A stretch of 6,857 bases of DNA from JAEYZS01 sp031374125. GTDB taxonomy: Bacteria; Bdellovibrionota; Bdellovibrionia; Bdellovibrionales; JAEYZS01. Positions within the stretch are counted from its first letter, which is position 1. Each line of letters starts with the position of its first letter. A model generated the notes under the pieces. That model worked only from the letters and a program-made list of their open reading frames with translations. It searched no databases and was not told where the DNA came from. This document shows, one piece after another, positions 1 through 6,409 of this stretch. Both the position numbers and the translations under genes were made by a program. Location of the stretch: the NCBI GenBank assembly GCA_031374125.1, contig JANMFM010000131.1, forward strand, positions 1-6,857, written 5' to 3'.

Positions 1-484
1 ATCCTTTTTTGGATTCTAAGCGATTGGCTTCAAAATAACCTGTTAGTTGGAGTAACTCATAACTTGATTGAATCACTCTTGTGAATGCTAACCCATCCCA
101 GAACTTTCCAAACTTAAAGTCTTTCCTCGCTCCGGTGACCTTTCTTGCAATCATGGCTGTAGTTGATTTTAGAAACTTCTGGAATCCAACTCTTGAATGT
201 GGTTTTACCTTTAAATGAAGATGATTTCCCATGTTTACGTAATCAGTGATCTCCACTCCATGCTTTGAAGCTTGTTTTCTTAGAATGTATTTCACTTGAG
301 TCATGTTTTTAGGATGAGAGAGGCTTAAAGGTCCTTTGGCTTTCTTAGATTTCAAAACCAAGTGCGACCACTTTTTGGTAGAAATAGGACGAGCGGTTTT
401 CCTTTTACCTTTGGTAAGGCCTCCATGAGATTTTTTATTAGATAGGCCTAGATTTTTGATAAAATTGGCTTGTGTCGCTTTCAT
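1..484 (-). CDS. IS200-like / REP-associated Y1 transposase (RAYT type), 3' end outside window
   Basis: The reading frame is open from ATG at 484 down to base 1 (161 codons) and is cut by the left edge, so the C-terminus is missing. Y1 (HUH) transposases cut and rejoin single-stranded DNA through a tyrosine-DNA link, with a His-x-His pair holding the metal. Seen here: a short basic N-terminus with a GG-x(5)-RK-x-x-RP stretch (residues 21-33), a first core strand around HLVLKS (41-46), the HUH motif GNHLHL with His88 and His90, the FWDGLAFTR segment (128-136), and a probable catalytic Tyr150 in GYFEANR. The Y-x-x-x-N spacing resembles REP-associated transposases (the YxxxN helix) more than classical IS200. 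All catalytic residues are present, so it may be active. An in-frame ATG at 508 would add eight residues (MKFIILPH). I prefer 484 because family members usually start just before this basic region, but neither start has a convincing ribosome binding site. It is transcribed away from the other genes. Confidence 0.85.
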   Translation of the reverse strand, partial: MKATQANFIKNLGLSNKKSHGGLTKGKRKTARPISTKKWSHLVLKSKKAKGPLSLSHPKNMTQVKYILRKQASKHGVEITDYVNMGNHLHLKVKPHSRVGFQKFLKSTTAMIARKVTGARKDFKFGKFWDGLAFTRVIQSSYELLQLTGYFEANRLESKKG

Positions 485-491
485 ATGGGGC

Positions 492-541
492 AATATAATA
501 AATTTCATAAAAATATACAAGGTCACTATCACAAAACACAA
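492..541 (-). promoter_or_regulatory. Candidate promoter(s) for the Y1 transposase
   Basis: Two overlapping sigma70-like arrangements can be read on the minus strand. One has TTGTGT (541-536) and TATATT (517-512) with an 18-nt spacer. The other has TTGTAT (520-515) and TATATT (497-492) with a 17-nt spacer. The first would give a transcript starting near 505, leaving a leader of about 20 nt before the ATG at 484. The second would give an almost leaderless message. Both are partial matches in AT-rich DNA, so chance is a real possibility. Either one argues mildly for the 484 start over 508. Confidence 0.25.
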
Positions 542-553
542 TGAGTTATTGAG

Positions 554-576
554 CTTATGGCCAGGATGGCCATAAG
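554..576. repeat. Perfect 10-bp inverted repeat with 3-nt loop, upstream of the Y1 transposase
   Basis: CTTATGGCCA (554-563) and TGGCCATAAG (567-576) are exact reverse complements around a GGA loop. The hairpin lies 70 nt upstream of the transposase start at 484 (46 nt from the alternative ATG at 508). It has no T-run on either side, so it does not look like an intrinsic terminator. IS200/IS605 elements and REP sequences both carry hairpins that Y1 transposases recognise, usually beside a short guide tetranucleotide. A GTAG occurs at 576-579, touching the foot of the stem. It could therefore be an element end or a REP-like unit. With only one copy in the window this stays an inference; a regulatory operator is the main alternative. 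Confidence 0.6.
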
Positions 577-682
577 TAGGCATTCTCAAGGACGGACCCG
601 CTTTCTATCCACCTCTCACAGCCAGTAGATTACGAAAACAAACTCATACAATCCATCCCACCATTTAAAACTTAGAGCCTGT

Positions 683-698
683 CGTCGTATCGTCGTAT
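683..698. repeat. 8-bp tandem duplication (CGTCGTAT x2)
   Basis: Two exact copies of CGTCGTAT stand head to tail at 683-690 and 691-698, preceded by another GT. The unit is short and only two copies are present. It may be a replication-slippage product with no function. Confidence 0.5.
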
Positions 699-731
699 TG
701 CCTCATGGATAAATGCCACTAAGGAGCCAAA

Positions 732-785
732 ATGCCCCTTTTGGTCTTCGATATTGTTAAAATTTCTTTCTCTCGCTCCTCATGA
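732..785 (+). CDS. Possible 17-codon small ORF with strong ribosome binding site
   Basis: ATG at 732 is preceded by AAGGAG (721-726) with a 5-nt spacer, as good a Shine-Dalgarno sequence as any in the window. The frame encodes MPLLVFDIVKISFSRSS and ends at TGA 783-785, 99 nt before the gene at 885. It could be a leader peptide or a translated small ORF in the 5' leader of that gene, but no attenuator or alternating hairpins are visible. The start lies within a weak inverted repeat (727-744) that could partly cover it. No family is recognised. A chance ORF of this length is common; the ribosome binding site is the only real support. Confidence 0.2.
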   Translation: MPLLVFDIVKISFSRSS

Positions 786-884
786 CTCAATAGATTCCAT
801 TTGGACGAGGCACCTAGTTTGCTCTATGTAGCGTTGGGTGTGGAGGTTGCTAAAGCAGGAATGTTTTGGCGCTAGGAGATTGAT

Positions 885-1307
885 ATGGGAAGCAAATTAT
901 ATTTTTGGATGTTATTGGTAATCTTTCTTTCGTTAGGTTTTCTAATTCAAATACAAAAAGCTCATGCAATGACGGCGGCAGAAATTGAGCCGGGTATAGT
1001 AGAAATCTCTACGACAAATATTTATGGCTTTGAGGTTACAGACGTCTCTGAGAAAAAAATCAAAGACAAAACTTGGGTTTACTTCTGCATGGCGGAAAAA
1101 AAGCCTCGCAAAGCTCAGAAGAGCAAATGCTTCTATGGTCAAAAGCAGGACTTTGGTGATGTAAAAATTGGTCTTGTACTCAATGGAATACAATATGGAT
1201 TAAAAAATAGAATTCTAAATGCAAAGGGACTCGCTCCTTTTAGAAAGAATGCATATTTCTATGCCGTAAAAGTCCTTCGCCCCCAGTACATCTCCGTAGC
1301 AAAATAA
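885..1307 (+). CDS. Small Sec-exported protein of unknown function
   Basis: This 140-residue protein starts at ATG 885, with AGGAG at 874-878 and a 6-nt spacer. Residues 1-28 form a typical signal peptide: Lys4, a hydrophobic core (about 5-21), and AHA at 26-28 before Met29, which fits signal peptidase I cleavage. There is no lipobox cysteine, so a soluble periplasmic or secreted protein is likely. The mature part is about 112 residues and rich in Lys and aromatics. It alternates short strand-like segments (VEISTTNIYGFEV, KTWVYFC, VKIGLVLNGIQYGL, NAYFYAVKVL), suggesting a small beta-rich fold. Its only two cysteines, Cys68 and Cys82, flank a very basic loop and could form a disulfide after export. 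I do not recognise the family. It has its own ribosome binding site and its own terminator, so it is probably transcribed alone and is not part of the downstream operon. Confidence 0.8.
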   Translation: MGSKLYFWMLLVIFLSLGFLIQIQKAHAMTAAEIEPGIVEISTTNIYGFEVTDVSEKKIKDKTWVYFCMAEKKPRKAQKSKCFYGQKQDFGDVKIGLVLNGIQYGLKNRILNAKGLAPFRKNAYFYAVKVLRPQYISVAK

Positions 1308-1327
1308 AAGGTGCCCTGCACCTTTTT
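1306..1327 (+). terminator. Rho-independent terminator overlapping the stop codon of the exported-protein gene
   Basis: AAAAGGTGC (1306-1314) pairs with GCACCTTTT (1318-1326) around a CCT loop, giving a 9-bp stem. The right arm runs into five T residues (1323-1327). The left arm begins inside the TAA stop codon (1305-1307). The A-tract, GC-rich stem top and T-tract are the classic layout. It should separate this gene from the kinase operon downstream. Confidence 0.85.
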
Positions 1328-1361
1328 GTGGCTATGATGCGTTATAGAACTGGACCATGTA

Positions 1362-1379
1362 ATGATCATGCAAGCTTGC
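1362..1379. promoter_or_regulatory. Two abutting perfect palindromes, candidate operator
   Basis: ATGATCAT (1362-1369) is followed without a gap by GCAAGCTTGC (1370-1379). Each is a perfect loopless palindrome, which suits binding by a dimeric DNA-binding protein better than an RNA hairpin. The second overlaps the candidate -35 hexamer of the kinase operon. Palindromes of 8-10 bp arise by chance several times in a window this long, so the positional fit is the main argument. Confidence 0.25.
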
Positions 1380-1405
1380 CTCCTGTAAATCCTTAAAAGT
1401 AAAAT
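1376..1405 (+). promoter_or_regulatory. Candidate sigma70-like promoter of the kinase-DGC-alr-mlaE operon
   Basis: TTGCCT (1376-1381, four of six consensus bases) and TAAAAT (1400-1405, five of six) are separated by 18 nt. Transcription would start near 1412, about 34 nt before the kinase ATG. The leader contains the purine-rich AGGAAGAGGG ribosome binding site (1431-1440). It lies just after the upstream terminator, where an operon promoter is expected. Confidence 0.4.
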
Positions 1406-1445
1406 AATATTGGGGATTTAAATCATTTCAAGGAAGAGGGCTTCA

Positions 1446-3704
1446 ATGACCAATCCACTTAAGAATCAGTCAATTCGTCTAAAGATGTTCATCTTGGTAA
1501 CGGCCGTGCTTTTGGGCTCGATCTTTGCCGTGCTTTGGAAAACTCGTCAGATTTTTTTTGAAGATAAATATGATTTCATCAGACAACTATCAAGCAAACT
1601 TTCTTCCACGTCAGGAAGACTCGCCCAAGAAAGATTGAACGAACTTCAAAATAAGATGGCGCTTTTTGTTTCGACTAGAGAATCTCTTCAGAGAGTAAAT
1701 TCAAAAGACTCCAATGTTCTTTTTGAGAGATTCGGCGAATTTTTAACAATGTCCGTGCAAAAGCAATTGCCTTCAAAGAACTGGGCCTCTCAATGGACAC
1801 TGACACACAATCAGTCAAACAATCAGTCAAATTCAAAAAGTGACAAGCAATTCACCGAAACTTTTGCGGAAACAATTTTAAGAAGCATAAGTTATCAAAC
1901 TCTGGGCACGGGACAAATCAACTTGAGTAGATTCGAAGATCCAGATGGAAATCCTTTCTTTGCAGTATACTTCCTTGCGGATCTTAAGGAAGAAGGCAGT
2001 AAAGGTTCGGAACTCACAAGCTTAGTCGCTTTTATGAGGCCAACTTTTTTAAATGATATCGTTTTAGAATACAAAGGGGATTTGAACACCGTATTTCTCG
2101 TGGACGATAAAGGTTATATTTTTGCCCACCCGAACGAAGAGTTGATTGGTCAATCACTGACGGATCATCCAGTGATTCGTGATATTGAAGGTGGTAGAGA
2201 CACTGGTTCGGGTCAATTTGAAATGAAAGATGGAGAAGAAATTATCGCAAACTACGGACCTATTTCGGGAACCAATCTTTACATCGTTGTTACTACGCCC
2301 GAGAAACAAGCCTTTGTGGCCGCGCGAGATTTATTGATCACCGTTTTAACTTTTGGTATCGGCTTCTTGATCATTGGCTCCGTACTTTCATTTGCTCTTG
2401 CTTCAAGAATTACCAAGCCACTCAATGAATTAAAAGACATCACGAGCCTAATTGGTTCGGGAGATTTCAAAGTTCCGGTGAATGTAAAATCCAACGACGA
2501 AGTCGGCGCTCTTGCGGCCAATATCGATAAGATGAGAAGTTCTCTGCTCGAGCGTGATGAACAGATTGAGCATTCGAAGATGGCACTTGTACAAAGTGAA
2601 AAGATGTCGGCCTTTGGTCAATTGAGCGCGGGTATTGCCCACGAAGTGAAGAATCCACTTGCAGGTATTTTGGGTCATGCGCAGCTTGGAAAATCGAAGA
2701 GTAAAGATCCTGATGTGACAAAGCATTTGGATATGATCGAGCGTGAAACAAGAAGAACAAAAGAAATTATCGAAAATCTTATGAAGTTCGCTAGAGCCGA
2801 AAAACCAGATCTGACTTCTACGGATCTCCATGAGTCTGTGAGTAGAGCGGTGGATCTTGCGGATCACCAAGTTTCTCTACAAGGTGTAAAGATTGTAAAA
2901 GATTTCAGACCAGTTTCGCCAGTGAATGCCAATTCCAACCAGATTCAGCAAGTTCTTTTGAATTTAATGATGAATGCAACCCACGCGATGGAAACTTCAA
3001 AGGTAAAAACTCTTACCGTAAGTGTAGAAGATAAAAACGATATTGTACAAATCAGAATCAAAGATTCTGGAGCGGGAATGAGCCCTGAAGTGCAGAAGAG
3101 AATCTTTGAGCCTTTCTTTACGACGAAACCTGCCGGCAAGGGAACAGGCCTTGGACTTTCTGTTTCCATCGGTATCGTTCAAGACCATAAGGGAAAAATC
3201 TACGTCGAATCTAAAGTAGGAGAAGGTACAACGTTCTTTATTGATATTCCAAAGATGGGTTCAGCCGCTGCGAATGCGCCGGCAACTCAAGCGCCACAAA
3301 AAGTAACGCCCTCGCCAATGGCAATGTCGAGGTCATCATCGGCGTCGCCAGAAGTGGCCAAGAAACCTTCTGGTCCGAAATTCCCAGAGTTTTCAGCAAA
3401 AATTGAAAATCCTCTCGATAGCCAAGTTCAAAGAGATTATTTAAAAGAATCTTCTAGTTCTAGAGAAACGGGAAGGTCGATCGCTGATTTAAAACGCGAA
3501 GCTTCTGAAATTCTTCGTCAAGAATCAGAAATCATTCAGCCAGCAGAAGCCAAATCGGAACAAGGGAAGCTACAGCAGAAAATAGAAAATATGAAAAAAG
3601 ATATTTTAAATACTGAAACGGAAATTAAAAATAATTTTAACTCTTCGGAGAAAAAGGGTGATGATTTTCAGGTCAGTATTAGGAAACCAAAACTTAAGGC
3701 ATAA
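1446..3704 (+). CDS. Membrane sensor histidine kinase (Cache-HAMP-HisKA-HATPase_c) with long C-terminal tail
   Basis: This 752-residue inner-membrane kinase probably autophosphorylates in response to a periplasmic ligand and signals to the regulator encoded next. It starts at ATG 1446 with AGGAAGAGGG 5 nt upstream. Domains in order: TM1 (about 12-30); a periplasmic Cache-like sensor (about 35-290) with the typical VDDKGYIFAHPNEELIG signature (219-235); TM2 (about 296-320); HAMP (about 316-370); a HisKA dimerisation helix with phospho-acceptor His399 in AGIAHEVKNPL; and HATPase_c with N-box Asn510, G1 DSGAGM (540-545), F-box EPFFTTK (555-561) and G2 GKGTGLGL (564-571). HEVKN also matches the E-x-x-N phosphatase motif, so it may dephosphorylate its partner too. 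Residues about 605-752 form an unusual Ala/Pro/Ser-rich then highly charged tail with a probable coiled coil (about 677-730). A 12-bp tandem repeat lies in the sensor coding region. The ligand cannot be told. Confidence 0.93.
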   Translation: MTNPLKNQSIRLKMFILVTAVLLGSIFAVLWKTRQIFFEDKYDFIRQLSSKLSSTSGRLAQERLNELQNKMALFVSTRESLQRVNSKDSNVLFERFGEFLTMSVQKQLPSKNWASQWTLTHNQSNNQSNSKSDKQFTETFAETILRSISYQTLGTGQINLSRFEDPDGNPFFAVYFLADLKEEGSKGSELTSLVAFMRPTFLNDIVLEYKGDLNTVFLVDDKGYIFAHPNEELIGQSLTDHPVIRDIEGGRDTGSGQFEMKDGEEIIANYGPISGTNLYIVVTTPEKQAFVAARDLLITVLTFGIGFLIIGSVLSFALASRITKPLNELKDITSLIGSGDFKVPVNVKSNDEVGALAANIDKMRSSLLERDEQIEHSKMALVQSEKMSAFGQLSAGIAHEVKNPLAGILGHAQLGKSKSKDPDVTKHLDMIERETRRTKEIIENLMKFARAEKPDLTSTDLHESVSRAVDLADHQVSLQGVKIVKDFRPVSPVNANSNQIQQVLLNLMMNATHAMETSKVKTLTVSVEDKNDIVQIRIKDSGAGMSPEVQKRIFEPFFTTKPAGKGTGLGLSVSIGIVQDHKGKIYVESKVGEGTTFFIDIPKMGSAAANAPATQAPQKVTPSPMAMSRSSSASPEVAKKPSGPKFPEFSAKIENPLDSQVQRDYLKESSSSRETGRSIADLKREASEILRQESEIIQPAEAKSEQGKLQQKIENMKKDILNTETEIKNNFNSSEKKGDDFQVSIRKPKLKA
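1807..1830 (+). repeat. 12-bp perfect tandem repeat inside the kinase sensor-domain coding region
   Basis: ACAATCAGTCAA occurs twice head to tail (1807-1818 and 1819-1830). Being a multiple of three it keeps frame and gives the peptide repeat HNQS-NNQS (residues 121-128), in a polar, probably flexible loop of the periplasmic domain. Slippage would add or remove four residues without breaking the gene. Confidence 0.8.
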
Positions 3705-3735
3705 GTAAAAGCATACTACATTAGGACACGACACC

Positions 3736-5259
3736 TTGGAAATTGCTAAGTACAGAAAAGATTTTTTAATCTACGTCGTCGATGACGAGATCAGTATCAC
3801 AGAGGTTCTCAATGAGGCTCTCAAGGATGCTGGATATCAGGTGGAAACATTTCCATCTGCCGACGCTGCTTTTGTAAGAGTAAAAGAAAATCCTCCTCAT
3901 GTCGTGATCAGTGATATTCGTATGCCCGGAATGACCGGAATTGAGCTTTTAGAAAACATTAGAAAGATTTCTCAAGATATCCAATTCATCATCATGACCT
4001 CTCATGCCTCTTTGGAAACTGCGCTCGATGCCATGAGGCTGGGTGCATACGATTATATCCACAAGCCTTTTGAACAATTGGATGACGTGATCAAGACAAT
4101 TGATAGAACCGTAGAAAAACTTTTTCTCCAATATCAAAACGAACAATTACTAGAAGAACTAGCTGAAAAAAATAAAACTCTCTCTGGTATGAACATAAAA
4201 ATTTCTCAAGAAAAAGAAGAAGTCATTAAGATCAATAGTCTTATGACCCAGATGTCCAGATCCAAAGATTTAGACAATGTGATTCAAAATTATTTGGATC
4301 ACGTATCAGGACTTATAAATAATAAGCCTGCGATTTTTTTGACCCTTGTTTCTTCACATATGTCGTTGGTAGTTACTCAAAGTGCGCAGATCAATAAGGA
4401 CTCGCTCAAGAATATCGGCATTCCTTTAAAAGATTTAGACTCAAAAGTTTATTTAGAAAAGTTGATGAATCCAATGTCTCTTGATGGTTTGCACATCATG
4501 ATGAAAGATTTTTTTAAGGTCCCGGAATATTTTGCTGTTCCTATAGAAGACGAAGCCACCGTGGGCGGAGTGGTAGTTGTTTTTGATGTGATGAAAGATG
4601 CTTCCGTACGAAGGCTTTTTGATAGCTTCACACAAATTTTTAAAGTTTCTTACATGAATACAAAAATGCAAAAACGCATTCACGATATGGCCATCAAAGA
4701 TCCTCTCACAGGATTATTTAATCGTAGATATTTTAATGAGAAACTTGAAGAAGAATTAAGCAGATCAAGAAGAACTCAGATGCCTGTGTCACTTATCTAT
4801 ATGGACATTGATCATTTTAAAAAGTACAACGATCAAAACGGTCATCCTATGGGAGACGTTTTGCTCAAAATGTATGCGCAAGTTTTGCGTCAAACAAGTC
4901 GTAAGAACGATATTGTTTGTCGTATCGGTGGCGAAGAATTTGTAATTATTCTTCCTCATACAGATAAAATAGGTGCGGCGATCAAAGCCGAGAAACTGAG
5001 AAGAGTGGTGGAGTCGACCCCATTTCCTCATGGGGAAAAACAACCCTTAGGAAAAGTTTCAGCAAGTATGGGAGTTTCAGAGTATCCTGCCCATGCGCAT
5101 GACGGCGAAGGGCTTGTGAAAGCTGCCGATGAAGCACTCTACCAAGTGAAGAGCACATCGCGGAACAAAGTATGTTTGGCAACGGTGCCGACAGATTTTG
5201 TACAGGATTTTGAGCCAATTAAAGTTCAACCATTTGAAGCAAAAAAGCAAAGATCATGA
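3736..5259 (+). CDS. Response regulator diguanylate cyclase (Rec - coiled coil - GAF-like - GGDEF)
   Basis: This 507-residue cytoplasmic protein should make c-di-GMP from two GTP when phosphorylated. The start is TTG at 3736: an in-frame TAA at 3706 lies just upstream, no ATG occurs before codon 63, and AGGA (3723-3726) sits 9 nt upstream. Starting there keeps a complete receiver domain (about 10-125) with acidic pocket Asp16/Asp17, phospho-acceptor Asp60 in SDIRMPG, Thr88 and Lys110. A coiled coil (about 130-168) leads to a divergent GAF-like region (about 170-310), assigned only by length and pattern. GGDEF (about 318-480) begins KDPLTGLFNRR, has metal ligand Asp357 in MDIDHFKKYND, active site GGEEF (398-402), and an RxxD product-inhibition site, Arg389-Asp392, exactly five residues before it. 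All key residues are present, so an active, feedback-inhibited enzyme is expected. It lies 31 nt after the kinase, its probable phosphodonor. The rare start codon may keep its level low. Confidence 0.93.
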   Translation: MEIAKYRKDFLIYVVDDEISITEVLNEALKDAGYQVETFPSADAAFVRVKENPPHVVISDIRMPGMTGIELLENIRKISQDIQFIIMTSHASLETALDAMRLGAYDYIHKPFEQLDDVIKTIDRTVEKLFLQYQNEQLLEELAEKNKTLSGMNIKISQEKEEVIKINSLMTQMSRSKDLDNVIQNYLDHVSGLINNKPAIFLTLVSSHMSLVVTQSAQINKDSLKNIGIPLKDLDSKVYLEKLMNPMSLDGLHIMMKDFFKVPEYFAVPIEDEATVGGVVVVFDVMKDASVRRLFDSFTQIFKVSYMNTKMQKRIHDMAIKDPLTGLFNRRYFNEKLEEELSRSRRTQMPVSLIYMDIDHFKKYNDQNGHPMGDVLLKMYAQVLRQTSRKNDIVCRIGGEEFVIILPHTDKIGAAIKAEKLRRVVESTPFPHGEKQPLGKVSASMGVSEYPAHAHDGEGLVKAADEALYQVKSTSRNKVCLATVPTDFVQDFEPIKVQPFEAKKQRS

Positions 5260-5263
5260 GACT

Positions 5264-6409
5264 ATGAGACCAACCAGAGCAGAAATAAATTTAAATGTAC
5301 TCAGAGAAAATGTAAGAACACTTAAAAAAATTCATAAAGGGCGAGATTTCTTTTGTCCAATGGTTAAGGCCAATGCCTACGGCCATGGTGACGTGGAAGT
5401 GACAAACGCTCTAGTCAAAGAAGGTATAGAGAGAGTGGGCGTAATTCTTACCGAAGAAGGAATTCGTTTAAGGGAAAAAAATGCGGGCGAAGGAAAAAAA
5501 CCGCAAATCTTAGTGTTTGGTTTTTTTGATTCATCATCAATTAAAGAATGTTTTGATCACGATTTAACTCCAGTGATTGGAAATTTTGATTCTCTACTTC
5601 TTATCACTAAAGTTTTGCCGAAAGATAAAAAAATCAAAATTCATTTGAAATTCAACACAGGCATGGCAAGGCTTGGGTTTTCAGCAAGCGATGCCGCTAA
5701 AGTTTTAGAGTTTGTGAGTTCTCATAAAAATATCGAGCTCGAAGGAATTTGCACTCATTTTGCGAATGGCGACGATGCCATGTCTCCAGATGGAATGACT
5801 CAAGCTCAAATGAGAATTTTTTCCGGTATCGAGAAAATATTCGAAGGAAAATTCAAATATTCTCATTGTTTAAATAGCGGTGCGCTAATTTCTGATTTCC
5901 AAGGTTTAGAAGATCATCATAGAAATAAAAATTACCTGGGGGCAAGACCAGGGATTGCTCTCTATGGATATCCTCCAAAGATTTCAGATATGGCCGATGA
6001 TATTCGCCCAGTGATGAGTGTTCATACCTCCATCGTGCAAATGAGAAATATCAATAAAGGTGAAACAGTTTCTTATGGTGGAACTTGGAAAGCGCAAAGA
6101 GATTCTTTGGTGGCGACGCTTTGTATTGGCTATGGAGATGGATATCCAAGGCATTTTTCTAATAATTCTTCGATGCTTTTCAGAGGAGAAAGAGTTCCTG
6201 TGATCGGAAGAGTTTGTATGGACTATACGGTCATTGATCTCACAGAATTTAAAAATAAACCTGAAATCAAAATGGGTGAAAACGTAACGGTTTGGGGATA
6301 TCACGGCAATCAAATGTTAAGTGCGGAAGACCTTGCCCAGAACATCAACACTATTTCCTACGAGCTCATCACGAGATTGGGCCCGAGAGTACCGAGGGTC
6401 TATGTCTGA
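5264..6409 (+). CDS. alr: Alanine racemase (PLP-dependent)
   Basis: Alanine racemase interconverts L- and D-alanine in the cytoplasm and supplies D-alanine for peptidoglycan. From ATG 5264 the protein has 381 residues, normal for the family, and begins MRPTRAEINL like its relatives. The same frame is open further upstream (a TTG at 5198), but that start would add 22 unrelated residues lying over the previous gene. Seen: PLP-binding Lys35 in MVKANAYGHG, MARLGF (134-139), Arg228 in ARPG contacting the cofactor ring, the second catalytic base Tyr271 in VSYGGTW, GYGDGYPR (289-296), CMD (318-320), and the usual ending ISYELITRLGPRVPRVYV. All catalytic residues are intact. It begins 4 nt after the diguanylate cyclase stop with no strong ribosome binding site, so translation is probably coupled to the upstream gene. 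Its end overlaps the next gene by 8 nt. Confidence 0.96.
   Translation: MRPTRAEINLNVLRENVRTLKKIHKGRDFFCPMVKANAYGHGDVEVTNALVKEGIERVGVILTEEGIRLREKNAGEGKKPQILVFGFFDSSSIKECFDHDLTPVIGNFDSLLLITKVLPKDKKIKIHLKFNTGMARLGFSASDAAKVLEFVSSHKNIELEGICTHFANGDDAMSPDGMTQAQMRIFSGIEKIFEGKFKYSHCLNSGALISDFQGLEDHHRNKNYLGARPGIALYGYPPKISDMADDIRPVMSVHTSIVQMRNINKGETVSYGGTWKAQRDSLVATLCIGYGDGYPRHFSNNSSMLFRGERVPVIGRVCMDYTVIDLTEFKNKPEIKMGENVTVWGYHGNQMLSAEDLAQNINTISYELITRLGPRVPRVYV

Larger units (their letters stand above)
509..884. other. Noncoding stretch between transposase and exported-protein gene
   Basis: No long reading frame on either strand covers these 376 bases. They lie between two divergently transcribed genes and so should hold both upstream regions. 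Contents seen: a perfect hairpin (554-576), an 8-bp tandem repeat (683-698), a short 6-bp inverted repeat (CCAAAA 727-732 with TTTTGG 739-744), and a 17-codon ORF with a good ribosome binding site (732-785). I could not find a convincing promoter for the gene at 885. I see no recognisable remains of a decayed gene. Confidence 0.6.

Noticed and set aside
727..744. CCAAAA/TTTTGG inverted repeat as a terminator
   Set aside because: The stem is only 6 bp and AT-rich, with a GC-rich loop and no T-run after it. No upstream plus-strand gene ends there.
801..830. Possible promoter for the gene at 885 (TTGGAC, 18 nt, TATGTA)
   Set aside because: Only about half of each hexamer matches consensus, which is not better than background in AT-rich DNA.
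942..1193. Minus-strand 83-codon open frame antisense to the exported-protein gene
   Set aside because: The plus-strand gene has a signal peptide, ribosome binding site and terminator. The antisense frame has none of these.
2448..2870. Minus-strand 140-codon open frame antisense to the kinase
   Set aside because: It lies opposite the conserved HAMP-HisKA coding region, and the translation is rich in Ser, His, Arg and Phe with no recognisable pattern. It is a shadow frame.
5198..5263. Upstream extension of alanine racemase from a TTG at 5198
   Set aside because: The added 22 residues do not resemble the family N-terminus and overlap the cyclase by 62 nt. MRPTRAEINL at 5264 is the normal family start.
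5984..6313. Minus-strand 109-codon open frame antisense to alr
   Set aside because: It sits opposite conserved racemase motifs (Tyr271, GYGDGYPR, CMD) and shows no family pattern of its own.
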